In this document: positions 46,801-50,232 of the stretch, piece by piece
Position numbering within the stretch: the stretch's first letter is position 1
Layout of the letters: each line of letters starts with the position of its first letter
NCBI RefSeq assembly: GCF_905163445.1
Contig: NC_053199.1
Span: 13,720,001-13,784,000 of the forward strand
DNA length: 64,000 bases
DNA from: Pararge aegeria
Lineage: Eukaryota; Arthropoda; Insecta; Lepidoptera; Nymphalidae
Direction: 5' to 3'
Made by a program: the position numbers and the translations under genes
Notes under the pieces: generated by a model
The model's input: only the letters and a program-made list of their open reading frames with translations
Told to the model about the DNA's origin: nothing
Database searches by the model: none

Positions 46801-48118
46801 TTGTAGGAGACCCGTGCTCTGTAGTGGACCGGTAATGAGTTTGTATGATGATGATACATCATACAACATACTTCTACAGTATAAATTCTAGAATGACTTG
46901 ATTTTTGACTGCATCGGTGATCGGCGTTATTATGTATTAAATAGGCTAGCATATCTTAATATATATAAATCTCCTGTCTCGATGTTTGTCCGCGATGGAC
47001 TCCTAAACTACTTAACCGATTTTAAATTAAATTGGCACACCGTGAGCAGTCTGCTCCAACTTAAGAGATAGGATAGCTTAGATCTTTAATTATAGTCGCA
47101 ATTTTATTTTATTGCAAATTATTTGTCTTTAATTAATTGACAGTCACATGTTATACATATATATACTACTATACTCATTTAAGGCTTAACGATACTGAAT
47201 ACTTTAAAAACAAAATCAAAAGCAGACGAAGTCGCGGGCAACAGCTAGTTACTTATATATATTGAAAAACAACGCTACTACTAATTAATTAAACTAATTT
47301 TAAAACTGTAGTTAGTTTTAAATGGCATGCCATACATCATATAAAACAGGTGATTTTAATTTTTAAACTTTATAGGTAGGTGTGTTTTATCTACATAAAA
47401 GCTGTTTTATAATCAAATGAAGTGTAGGTGTATACATTTTCGAGTAATAGCTACGTTTAAGTATCATCATCATCATCACATTAAGCTATTAACGCTTCGA
47501 TGTTGAGCACACGCCTCCTCTCTCATGAAATTGGAGTTTATGGCCTAAACTTACCATTACAACCTTTTGTTTAACTTAGCGGGTTTAAGCGCTTACATAT
47601 TTGTAAAACGCAAAAATAGTTCCAAAGGGGTTTATGAGTAGTTGGTTGGTTAAATGAGGGTTATATTTTGGCTAAGGTGCCTACCCGTCGTCCATTTTTA
47701 TTTTTTTCCAAAATTAAAATGGCCAGCATAAACTCAGTTATATCCTGAATAACTACTTTTTCAGAATAAAACCTATGTTAATTCATAGCTGGTAATAATA
47801 AGAATAAGTATATCCTATAAGATCTTAATCGTCTAAACTATCAGGTTTCCGAAATACCTTTGTTGTATTAACATAATTTTTTGCTTCTAAAAGTAGATAA
47901 ATATACTAAAAATATTACATAATCATTTTGAGCAGCCAACAATAATATAACATGTAAAAATTAATAAAAGTTTTGGAACCTCTGATTTTAAAAAACATTT
48001 TTGTTTTCAGAACGTGACAGTTGCGCTGCTTGTGTACCGCCTTTGCCGCTACTACCGCCACCTGCACCGGCGCCCCATTAACTCTAAGCAACGGTCTAGA
48101 AGTACAAGAAGTAGTTGA
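13732..48118 (+). CDS. fuss: fussel, Ski/Sno-family transcriptional corepressor (SKOR/Corl orthologue), 8 coding exons
   Basis: The joined reading frame (coding exons listed separately; total 1287 nt, 428 residues) has the full N-terminal core of the Fussel/SKOR family. Residues about 32-140 form the Ski/Sno/Dac domain (YGVPIVSLVIEG, ERLCLAQISNTLLK, HNRRVALGITCVQC, AERLCKSFLG). Residues about 140-235 form the SAND-like, zinc-binding SMAD4-interaction domain (HHECAWGCRGAF, CIKCAYCGLFFSPNKF, HSHR, NSWRRH, HAWEDVKAMFNGGTRKR). Next come a proline-rich linker, a Ser-Pro/Arg-rich tract and an acidic stretch. Family members are nuclear corepressors that dampen Smad signalling and act in neurons. All exon phases agree. 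The C-terminus is less sure: the last exon lies 27.9 kb away and the protein is much shorter than human SKOR1, so further exons or isoforms may exist. A 5' UTR exon must lie upstream, because an acceptor directly precedes the ATG. Confidence 0.9.
13985..14140 (-). mobile_element. SINE-D relic in fussel intron 1
   Basis: Begins TTCGGAACCGACAGGATTTG, as in the fuller copy at 26105-26290. The rest is rearranged, with a second piece (AAAGCCGTAGCTTAGAGG) in the opposite orientation. Confidence 0.45.
14220..14545 (+). pseudogene. LINE ORF 3' end relic with tail
   Basis: A broken frame reads IEQNFNIFKKKFKTFVIDKI, like the C-terminal end of jockey/CR1-type LINE ORF2 (..FNIFKKKLK..). It is followed by an AT-rich tail ending AAAATAAACGTCTTTAACC. 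Confidence 0.5.
14585..14690 (+). mobile_element. SINE-C tail relic
   Basis: GGGCTAAACCCTTCTCACTCTGAGAGGACACCCGTGCCCTGT is a decayed form of the family tail, ending in ATGATGGTG. Confidence 0.4.
14730..14955 (+). CDS. fuss: fussel coding exon 2, Ski/Sno/Dac domain
   Basis: Acceptor CCTATCCAG, donor G|GTATGT, entering in phase 0 and leaving in phase 1. Encodes VGTVLYGVPIVSLVIEG through SSRRCG. This is the most conserved block of the family, nearly residue-identical in vertebrate SKOR proteins as far as I can recall. Confidence 0.93.
15025..15170 (+). mobile_element. SINE-B, internally deleted
   Basis: The head CGACGACCTCACTGGCGCCC runs into GGGAATTCATAAATTTC and then directly into the tail CAGACTGCATCATAACTTAC and TTGTAGTGAAAAC. 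Lies in fussel intron 2. Confidence 0.65.
15490..15690 (+). pseudogene. jockey-type LINE 3' end
   Basis: A frame reads YTIDEFINHKAAWKHASPFS before its stop, the end of a lepidopteran LINE ORF. The same end occurs at 42795-43075. It sits just upstream of fussel exon 3. Confidence 0.6.
15730..15871 (+). CDS. fuss: fussel coding exon 3, end of Ski/Sno/Dac domain and start of SAND-like domain
   Basis: Acceptor TTGAAATAG, donor AG|GTAAAT; phase 1 in, phase 2 out. Encodes MITRREAERLCKSFLGDN, then APPRLPDDFAF and HHECAWGCRGAFLPA. Confidence 0.93.
15965..16600 (+). repeat. dispersed repeat E, copy 1 (interrupted by a MITE)
   Basis: Matches 25150-25540 in the same orientation, for example ACTTTATTAGGTACGCGTC, GTAGCGTAGGTACTATGC and GTAAACACTTAGAATGTTT. 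The palindromic element at 16326-16533 interrupts it. Confidence 0.65.
16326..16533. mobile_element. MITE with TIR CAGTGGCGTGCATA
   Basis: Left arm CAGTGGCGTGCATA...GCACAGGGTATGCAGATGATAT; the right arm is its near complement, ATCTGCATACCCTGTGCATATCC...GCATGCACGCCACTG. The flanks TTATTGCA and GTTATGCA may be an imperfect target duplication. A second copy is at 46497-46639 and a partial one at 53294-53465. Terminus and possible 8-bp duplication suggest hAT ancestry. Confidence 0.65.
16682..16936 (+). CDS. fuss: fussel coding exon 4, SAND-like SMAD4-binding domain
   Basis: Acceptor TTTCTATCCTAG, donor AG|GTGTGA. Encodes YNSSRAKCIKCAYCGLFF, SPNKFIFHSHRVGPGDKY, then NSWRRHMKLSG and HAWEDVKAMFNGGTRKRM. 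The Cys and His residues expected for zinc binding are present. Confidence 0.93.
17152..17294 (-). repeat. repeat H, copy 2 (inverted)
   Basis: Reverse complement of 12487-12635, with about 15-25% divergence by eye. Lies in fussel intron 5. Confidence 0.6.
17660..17755 (-). mobile_element. LINE 3' tail fragment
   Basis: AAATTATTAACAATGCTTAA and CACTATTAAAAATTTATAA repeat the 3' end of the LINE relic at 8930-9300, so this is a 5'-truncated insertion. Confidence 0.5.
17897..18063 (+). CDS. fuss: fussel coding exon 5, linker, with tandem acceptor
   Basis: Encodes RPEVDPEAKRAAASPP, then RLADYVWGARLPLPYAIPWL and KPTLWSPG. Donor CTG|GTAAGA, phase 1 out. The acceptor reads CACAG|AAG|GG: both AGs preserve the frame and differ by one Arg codon (exon start 17897 or 17900). 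Confidence 0.88.
18087..18720 (-). mobile_element. SINE-B, inverted, split by a LINE insertion
   Basis: The tail part (CACTACAAGTTAGCCCTCGA...GATGCAGTCTAA...GCGGGCTAACC) lies at 18087-18187. The rest (CGCGACATCATACCGGAACG...CAGACCAGAGAAAATTCAG) continues at 18490. The two parts join cleanly once the insert at 18188-18478 and one target copy are removed. Confidence 0.75.
18188..18478 (+). mobile_element. 5'-truncated LINE insertion with 11-bp target duplication
   Basis: Flanked by AACCTGTCAGG at 18177-18187 and 18479-18489. A frame within (18213-18455) reads FGHIMRRGNDSLEKIILMDN, then GRSPTRWVDKLKKS, the tail that follows reverse transcriptase in many LINEs. A variable-length target duplication plus 5' truncation is the mark of target-primed reverse transcription. 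Confidence 0.8.
19027..19153 (+). CDS. fuss: fussel coding exon 6, Ser/Pro-rich
   Basis: Acceptor ATTGTAG, donor AATAG|GTATTT; phase 1 in, phase 2 out. Encodes ALTALSGVSAIEEPRAFR, then SHRLESPQLSPVVSPQRSPN. Confidence 0.85.
19425..19830. mobile_element. SINE-A composite, head-to-tail and inverted pieces
   Basis: A plus-strand SINE-A head (GACGGCCGATTGGCGC, box B GGTTCGATTCC) runs to about 19545. It meets an inverted tail piece (about 19530-19690), then a plus-strand tail piece (about 19710-19830). At least two insertions are involved, in fussel intron 7. Confidence 0.65.
19950..20118 (+). CDS. fuss: fussel coding exon 7, Arg/Ser-Pro repeats and acidic stretch
   Basis: Acceptor ACATCTCGCAG, donor GATGTG|GTGAGT; phase 2 in, phase 0 out. 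Encodes SP-rich repeats (RSPLRSPVRSPIRS), then SDRDSDESVDIETTEEDQAK. Three decayed copies of this exon's end follow in the next intron (20208-21140). Confidence 0.85.
20208..21140 (+). pseudogene. three decayed tandem copies of the fussel exon 7 end
   Basis: The exon end GAGACCACTGAAGAAGACCA...AAAGATGTG|GTGAGTCTTG recurs at about 20208-20275 (AGACCAAAGATGCGGTGATC), 20653-20735 (GAAGACCAGGCCGAAGATGC, GGTGAGCCTTG) and 21062-21140 (GAGACCACTGAAGAAGTCTA). Each is preceded by GTGATAGTGA or similar, matching GGACAGCGA of the exon. Two copies keep a GT at the donor position; the last has lost it. The frames are shifted or broken, so use as exons is unlikely. Confidence 0.65.
21141..22389. other. fussel intron 8, unique stretch
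   Basis: No exon or known repeat found. Two small hairpins lie here (about 21643-21673, TGAAAACATACG with its complement, and 21959-22007). A GC-rich block around 22190-22260 with CCCCCGGGACTGCTCCGGG could be a conserved non-coding element. Confidence 0.3.
21959..22007. other. 49-nt near-perfect hairpin
   Basis: AATTCCAGTACTTACTTGTA and, after a 9-base loop, its complement with one mismatch. It is short for a pre-miRNA but shows no repeat kin in this window. Confidence 0.5.
22390..22665 (-). mobile_element. SINE-A, inverted
   Basis: Full family order in reverse, from the AATAATAAATATACTACGAC tail to the complement of box B (GGGAATCGAACCC) and box A (ACTGCGCCAATGGGCCGTC). Confidence 0.8.
22680..22900. 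mobile_element. SINE-C composite (inverted tail joined to plus-strand body)
   Basis: The inverted tail (CCCATTACCGGCTCACTAAAG...AAGGCCGTAGTCC) is followed by a plus-oriented body (TTCGGGGCGCCGTGCACGTA...CTTGCTTCAACGGTGAAG...GAAACCTGCAAGCCTGAGAA). Confidence 0.55.
22905..23040 (+). repeat. repeat L, copy 1
   Basis: Shares CACGATCCATGCAA and ATTATCGTGGTATGTACCCGTTGAACTATATTTAAGAAA with 27810-28005 (quoted here in part, differing at one base). Confidence 0.55.
23158..23745 (-). pseudogene. LINE 3' part, inverted partner of 30413-31028
   Basis: On the minus strand it encodes LINE tail motifs like those of 2465-2830 (WKWAGHIAR-like, VGRPPTRW-like). Unlike the other fragments it continues through a shared 3' region with CTACGGGTATATGTAT and CAGTGCGAATTGGTGGAACC to GTGGCAAGCTCTTACG. 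A partial duplicate of the AT-rich middle lies at 23740-23800. Confidence 0.7.
23746..24724. other. fussel intron 8, unique stretch
   Basis: No exon found. A 14-bp perfect hairpin (AAAACTTTCTACTA, loop TAAAG) is at about 24181-24213. The block 24410-24560 contains the palindrome CCAATTAATTGG, a paired homeodomain-like site. Confidence 0.3.
24725..24960 (+). repeat. repeat J, fragment
   Basis: Contains GCTATTTCCCGCAACTTCGTCCGCGT, the family head (quoted in part), and later GTTACGTATTCGGGATAAAA. Other members lie at 31500, 32497, 40673, 43387, 44256, 46960, 59992 and 63380. Confidence 0.5.
25150..25540 (+). repeat. dispersed repeat E, copy 2
   Basis: Direct repeat of the family at 15965-16600 without the MITE. 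It contains an internal duplication of TATATCTATATTTAATAAGGA (about 25388-25447). Confidence 0.65.
25541..26104. other. fussel intron 8, unique stretch
   Basis: Nothing recognised apart from a somewhat GC-richer 25740-25900. Confidence 0.3.
26105..26290 (-). mobile_element. SINE-D (tRNA-derived), inverted
   Basis: The minus strand reads GTAGCTTAATTGGAGAAAGC (box A), then GGTTTAAATCCTGTCGGTTCC (box B). The tRNA-like portion is 75-85 nt and is followed by a non-tRNA body. No 3' CCA-type end or perfect acceptor stem argues for a true tRNA gene. Confidence 0.55.
26291..26842. other. fussel intron 8, unique stretch
   Basis: 26395-26600 has a mixed, non-repetitive composition with ATTGGATCCAATTCGAGCTC and a Hox-like TTTATG. 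It is a candidate conserved non-coding element with no direct proof. Confidence 0.3.
26843..27102 (-). mobile_element. SINE-A, inverted
   Basis: Runs from the AAATAAATAAATATACTACG tail to the complement of the head CACTGCGCCAATCGGCCG. Confidence 0.8.
27103..27809. other. fussel intron 8, AT-rich stretch
   Basis: Holds a 21-nt T run near 27404-27424. No exon or known repeat seen. Confidence 0.3.
27810..28005 (+). repeat. repeat L, copy 2, with a 25-bp inverted repeat
   Basis: TTTGGATTTGTCGATATTTC and GACCCA at the left pair with TGGGTCGAAATAACGACAAA and TCCAAA at the right (27813-27898). The rest matches 22905-23040. Confidence 0.6.
28165..28624. mobile_element. possible TIR element (about 460 bp)
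   Basis: Left edge TACAGAGTGATTCA and right edge TGAATCACTGTA are near complements. No transposase is present and no clear target duplication was seen. Confidence 0.35.
28715..29235. repeat. tandem repeat, two full units and a partial one
   Basis: The landmark TTTTATGGGGGTAGTT recurs at about 28720 and 28967 and, changed, at 29192 (spacings about 247 and 225). Within each unit are GGGAAACCGTACTGTCGCTA and AATCTCA...CAGGTACAG. The Shine-like GGTAG resemblance is accidental. Confidence 0.7.
29629..29905 (+). mobile_element. SINE-B
   Basis: Head CGACCTCCCTAGCGTAGC, box B GGTTCGTTTCC, tail TTAGACTGCATGATCACTTA. Nearly full length. Confidence 0.7.
29990..30163 (+). mobile_element. SINE-C, 3'-truncated
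   Basis: Head GCGGTGATAGTGGGTAAGAC, box B GAGTTCGAATCCCAGCACGC, then GCAACGGTGAAGGAAAACATCGTGAGGAAACCT. Confidence 0.7.
30170..30390 (+). mobile_element. SINE-A, head partly lost
   Basis: GCAGCGACCCTGCTTTCTGAGTCC with the box-B region deleted, then the full body to GTATTGTCGTAGTATATTTA and an A run. Confidence 0.7.
30413..31028 (+). pseudogene. LINE ORF 3' end and 3' region
   Basis: Encodes MGLIRRLRITQRAIERAM, then LSVSLRDQIRNEG. Past a frame break come the remaining motifs. It continues as the inverted copy of 23158-23745 to about 31028. The two copies lie 6.7 kb apart inside fussel intron 8. Confidence 0.75.
31029..31499. other. fussel intron 8, with GC-rich patch
   Basis: The patch GCCGCCCGCCCGCCCATG and GCGCGCGCGCCCC (31264-31297) stands out in an AT-rich intron. 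It is followed by unremarkable DNA. It may mark an internal promoter or enhancer; nothing confirms this. Confidence 0.3.
31500..31760 (-). repeat. repeat J, fragment
   Basis: Shares TATCCGGGATAAAAGTAT and the CCCATTCGTTATATTATTAGTATA end with the family. Confidence 0.45.
31761..32496. other. fussel intron 8, unique stretch
   Basis: Contains the short tandem AAAATTAACA repeated four times at about 32358-32392, followed by its complement TTTTGTTAATTTTT, so the segment can fold. Nothing else seen. Confidence 0.35.
32497..34452 (+). repeat. repeat J, long member with internal tandem array
   Basis: Begins ACTAGCCGTTTCCAGCCCGC and TTCGCTGGGCGAATTG, and ends TATATATATAGATTATG like other members. 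It holds the roughly 140-bp array at 33230-34020 and no intact frame. Confidence 0.5.
33230..34020. repeat. six-unit tandem array, period about 140 bp
   Basis: CCTACCAAATTTGGAGTCTATAGGAGCTAT-like blocks occur near 33250, 33394, 33533, 33670, 33823 and 33961, each preceded by AACGCCCCCGCAATCCCCTT or ACCCACCCCCGC. The fourth unit contains a 15-bp palindrome (AAATTTGGAGCTTGT, loop CTCCT, complement). Confidence 0.75.
34453..35934. other. fussel intron 8, mixed unique DNA
   Basis: Includes a (TA)n run near 34662-34695 and a degraded SINE-B-like piece around 35540-35640. A LINE-like tail (AATAAAGAAATATTTGACTTTGAC) sits near 35900. No exon found. Confidence 0.3.
35935..36205 (-). mobile_element. 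SINE-B, inverted, split by a MITE
   Basis: CTACGCGACATCAAACCGG continues after the insert as GGAACGCTAAATCGCTTAGC and on to the CCTCCCACTAAACC head side. Confidence 0.75.
35959..36127. mobile_element. 169-bp fold-back MITE with 3-bp duplication CGG
   Basis: Inverted arms of about 70 bp: CAGGGTGATTACGTATC, then GACAGCAATGCGACAGGCGT and AAATCTTGCAATCACTGCTG, mirrored at the right to GATACGTAATCACCCTG. CGG flanks both sides (35956-35958 and 36128-36130), and the host SINE is contiguous once the insert is removed. A decayed relative is at 59516-59757. Confidence 0.85.
36245..36575 (-). mobile_element. SINE-C, inverted, near full length
   Basis: Runs from TCATATCAAACAATTACCGG through CTCAGGCATGTATGGTTCC and GGGATTCGAACTCGGCCCCC to the complement of the head, CTACCCACTACGCTATCACC. 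Confidence 0.75.
36811..37043 (+). mobile_element. SINE-A, decayed
   Basis: GGACGATTGGCGTAGTGGGC head, then AGCGACCCTGCTTTCTGAAG, with body to AGCTACGCTTACTTCAGGGC. Confidence 0.65.
37044..37984. other. fussel intron 8, unique stretch
   Basis: A LINE-like scrap (CATCATTACCCTAACCGATTGACG...GCCATTCTAGCACCTTGGG) lies at 37048-37125. The rest is unassigned. Confidence 0.3.
37985..38275 (-). mobile_element. LINE 3' tail, inverted
   Basis: Contains AAGCAGGCCTTGTTTGTGAG, CACTTTTGAAACGTCAACTC and ACCATCGGTTCGGAAGGCAG, the reverse of the tail at 42990-43050. Confidence 0.6.
38755..38935 (-). mobile_element. SINE-B, inverted, partial
   Basis: GAGTATAGCAGTTATATTAAACC, CACGACATCGTACCGCAACG and the TCACCAGAGCAGACCAGAGAAT block (quoted in part). 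Confidence 0.6.
39268..39525 (+). mobile_element. SINE-A
   Basis: GACCGACTGGCGCAGTGGGC head, GGTTCGATTCCCACAACTGG box B, full body and a TATTTATTTATTTAT tail. Confidence 0.82.
39525..39750 (-). pseudogene. LINE ORF 3' fragment
   Basis: The minus strand carries RWGLKVLEWRLRTGKGRVGR and PLTRWTDDIRRVTWSRWRQ, the same LINE tail as at 23396 and 30413. Confidence 0.7.
39751..40537. other. fussel intron 8, unique stretch
   Basis: AAAGACATGGCTTTA occurs twice (40381 and 40436), a short local duplication. No exon found. Confidence 0.3.
40538..40619. repeat. 82-bp palindrome
   Basis: The central 20-bp perfect palindrome GGCAGATCCCGGGATCTGCC (40572-40591) is flanked by arms AAAAACACCCCC...CGATCCTCA and TGAGGATCG...CGGGGGTGTTTTT. 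It looks like a fold-back element or a collapsed inverted repeat. Confidence 0.7.
40673..41305 (+). repeat. repeat J member
   Basis: Starts ACTAGCTGTTGCCCGAAACT and TCGTCCGCGTTAATTTTGGG. Ends near TTTCGCATTCATAATATTAGTATGG. The interior is AT-rich with no frame. Confidence 0.5.
41306..42372. other. fussel intron 8, AT-rich stretch
   Basis: GTATGTTATATTTAT...TATAAATATA...TGTC recurs in 40923-40980 and 41599-41640, a small direct repeat. No exon found. Confidence 0.3.
42373..42635 (+). mobile_element. SINE-A
   Basis: GACAGCCGATTGGCGCTGTT head, GGTTCGATTCCCACAAGTGG box B, body to GCGTCGTCGTAGTATA. Confidence 0.8.
42795..43075 (+). pseudogene. jockey-type LINE 3' end and tail
   Basis: A short frame reads DTIDEFLNDKVAWKYPAPLS, then a stop. 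The tail has AACTGCTGAGTTTCTTGCCG and AGACTTGACGTTTCAAAAGT and ends in GAATTTGAATT. Confidence 0.65.
43387..43570 (-). repeat. repeat J, inverted fragment
   Basis: CTACTAATATTATAAATG, then CCGATCCTCATGAAACTTTG and GGATACTTTTTATCCCGAC. Confidence 0.5.
43571..44132. other. fussel intron 8, unique stretch with repeat K scrap
   Basis: GCGGGTGCCGTACGAGGCGACT at about 44076 belongs to repeat K. An inverted SINE-B tail scrap (CTACAAGTTAGCCCTTGA) follows. Confidence 0.35.
44133..44257 (-). mobile_element. SINE-A, inverted, truncated
   Basis: Only the tail side (AATAAATATTCTACGACAAT to GATGAATATTTTATGAATAA) is present. Repeat J begins directly after it. Confidence 0.65.
44256..45322 (+). repeat. repeat J, long member with nested pieces
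   Basis: Starts ACTAGCGTACCCAGCCGTCT and TCGCCGGGC, ends TTTTATTATAAGTATAGATTA. Nested inside are an inverted repeat I piece (44455-44520) and a GC-rich block (44580-44745). The 3' part carries CCGTTCAGTAGATTTCTCGT and a (GACA)n run at 45180. Confidence 0.5.
44580..44745. other. GC-rich block inside repeat J
   Basis: About 165 bp of strongly GC-rich sequence (GAGGGAGGAGGACCGGGAAC) with open frames on both strands (plus 44532-44744, minus 44572-44826). No acceptor of quality precedes it and I recognise no domain, so I do not call an exon. Confidence 0.3.
45323..45879. other. fussel intron 8, unique stretch
   Basis: 45430-45720 is non-repetitive and less AT-rich, with GACGCGACGGGTCGATTGAG. 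It may be a conserved non-coding element. Confidence 0.3.
45880..46012 (-). repeat. repeat I, inverted
   Basis: CAAAAGGCGGCCTTATCGCT, then GCGATCTCTGCCAGGCAAC. Confidence 0.6.
46497..46639. mobile_element. MITE with TIR CAGTGGCGTGCA, copy 2
   Basis: CAGTAGCGTGCATATGG at the left and GAAGTGCACGCCACTG at the right; related inside to 16326-16533 (CCAATACGAGTTATATAAA). Confidence 0.6.
46745..46860 (+). mobile_element. SINE-C tail fragment
   Basis: CCGATCCACAACGGGCCAGC, GTGGTGGACTATGGCC, then GTGCTCTGTAGTGGACCGGT and ATGATGATG. Confidence 0.6.
46960..47252 (-). repeat. repeat J, inverted
   Basis: Ends GACGAAGTCGCGGGCAACAG and CTAGTTACT, the complement of the family head. Confidence 0.55.
47253..48010. 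other. end of fussel intron 8
   Basis: No further exon found. The last 30 bases form a pyrimidine tract and acceptor. Confidence 0.35.
48011..48118 (+). CDS. fuss: probable last coding exon of fussel
   Basis: A good acceptor (TTTTTGTTTTCAG) and an entering phase of 0 fit exon 7. The frame then encodes NVTVALLVYRLCRYYRHLHR, then RPINSKQRSRSTRSS, with a TGA at 48116-48118. A second frame (RDSCAACVPPLPLLPPPAPA, stop at TAA) is also open but would need a phase-1 partner exon that I did not find. AATAAA signals follow at 48481, 48560 and 48594. The assignment to fussel rests on phase, position and strand. Confidence 0.55.
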   Translation, partial: NVTVALLVYRLCRYYRHLHRRPINSKQRSRSTRSS

Positions 48119-48600
48119 TAGATGACACTGTAAAACATTGTTGGCATATTATAATGTTGCCATACGCTTCGATAACAACATACCTTTAAAAATAATATTA
48201 TTCTAGTGAAATTTAGGAACATTATTATGACGTTATTTTACCGAACTAGTCAGAATAATAATTTAGTCATGTAGAATATATTTTGTAGATATTATTAAAG
48301 ACTTAAGGAATTTAAAAGTATCAAAGCAATGGAAATGAATCAAATTCATTGTAATTATTATAATGTTTTGCTATGATTTCTATAAATGTATATTAGAGCT
48401 CTTGAAAACTTAATTAACTGTTGTATAATTTAAAATAGCGGTGGAGATTGTATATAGTATTAAAATAACAATGATAATGTAATAAAATATCAAAAACATA
48501 ATTTTACATTAAGATTATAAAAAATAGTAGGGTTTGATTAAATATTATAACTAAATTTAAATAAAGTGTGAAATGAGCATAGAATTTGTGAGTAATAAAA
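48119..48600 (+). terminator. fussel 3' UTR with poly(A) signals
   Basis: AATAAA occurs at 48481-48486, 48560-48565 and 48594-48599 after the TGA. Which is used cannot be told from the sequence. Confidence 0.45.
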
Positions 48601-49880
48601 ATATAATTTTCAATCTTCAATACATATCATAATTATGTACTTTGTAGTATTAATAAACATTAATAAGATGTATGTATTTAGTATAGAAGTAACTAATTAG
48701 CAGCACACTATTAAGAACATTACAATATATGTATTATATAATATTAAAGAATTCAACTGATTTATTTAGTTTTATTTCTTTCAAAACACAGATAATAATA
48801 TTAAATAATCCCTGTTCATTGGCATTATCCCTTGGGCTCTTAAAATACGAACAACTGATAATAAAGGCAAATAGACCTTTTCTTTTGTAGTAAAAACATA
48901 TTGATTACCTTTGGACCAATTACATTTAAACCAATAAAGTAAAATATTGAAAACTTTCATCAAGTTCAGCCATAAAATCTGCTAAACATTTCATAAAGTT
49001 TAAATTTTTTTTATGACTGAACAATATATAACAAGAGCTGTTACACGCGCTAGCGTGGTAAAAGGTTATTGATCTACACAATTTGTTTAGATGTGCATAT
49101 GTTACATTTGAAAAATGGCGATTGCCGGCTTACGGGATAGTGGATGAAAACAGAAAGGCTAGATTATATACACTTACAACTTTACAAGGTAAAATTCTTT
49201 AGTCTACCTGCCAAAGAACCGTAACCGGAAAAGTATAAGTTTACCCCCATTTGATATTATTATTTGAATATTATGTCCACCTGTGCTTGGAGAGTGGATA
49301 AAACTGGGCAAGATAAATATTTTGTTCTTTCCCCAATGGAGTATAATATATACTGACAAAAATAGCAAGGTGTTAGGTAATGGTGCTATTATATTGTTTT
49401 ATAACTCCACCACGTAGCACAAAATACTTCTAGGATTTCTAGAATTTTAAATTGAAATTGGTAAAATTGTGACAAGGACAAGAAGTTTTATTATTTTTTG
49501 GCTCCGTTCATTCTGCAGTAGGCTTCTTATTTCCTATTCTGTTTTTATACCCACACTTGTATTATAAAAAACCCTGTTAAGTGTTATAATCTCAAATAAG
49601 CAGTCAGCCTTTCAGTTTAAGTATGTATTCGGTATTGGTTTTAAGATTTTTTTTTTATTTTACTACCAAAAAGTTTAGACACTTAGGGTTTAATGGAGTA
49701 AAATGAACGAAAATTATTATTATGATAAAAAATTGTAATATATTTCGTTCACAAATATTAGGAGTATCGAAGTACCGAAACAGTTTTAATACGTAAAAGT
49801 AACGTTAATTAACTTAATGGTAACATGCTTTCAACCCTCTATGGTATTATTTTGATTCTGGTAACACTGTGAATTGTCAA
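48601..49880. other. intergenic DNA between fussel and RpL17
   Basis: AT-rich. No supported frame, repeat or RNA gene. Confidence 0.3.
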
Positions 49881-49950
49881 CATTAAACAACTGTCAAATG
49901 TTAAATTTGTTGTCTATGCCTTTTTCTGAATAAAATTTCTCTTGAGAGGT
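49881..49950 (+). promoter_or_regulatory. candidate RpL17 transcription start (TOP-like)
   Basis: CCTTTTTCTG at 49919-49928 resembles the 5' terminal oligopyrimidine start used by ribosomal protein mRNAs. A possible leader donor, GAGAG|GTTGGT, follows at 49949. The leader would then join the acceptor at 50146. No TATA box is evident, which is normal for this gene class. Confidence 0.35.
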
Positions 49951-50151
49951 TGGTTTCGTTACATTGAAATCTGTATTAATCTTAAAATCTATTAAATTTA
50001 TTAAGAAATATGTCTGTGGAATGCGTAATAAAAGTGTGCGCTTTATTGCATTGTGTATATTTCGGTGTTTCTGTGAGATTTTTACGTGAAGGAATGGATA
50101 ACCTATGATGGTGTTTTGTGACTTAAAAAGCCGCTCTGTGTTTCAGTAAAA

Positions 50152-50232
50152 ATGGGTCGTTATTCTCGAGAGCCGGATAACCCTGCTAAATCATGCAAGG
50201 CGCGCGGCTCAAACCTCCGCGTTCACTTCAAG
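50152..50232 (+). CDS. RpL17: RpL17 coding exon 1 (27 residues)
   Basis: ATG in context TAAAAATGG, ending VHFK before donor AAG|GTAACT, phase 0. Confidence 0.96.

Noticed and set aside
48781..48963. 60-codon minus-strand frame after fussel
   Set aside because: Low-complexity AT-rich codons, no homology recognised, and no context for a gene.
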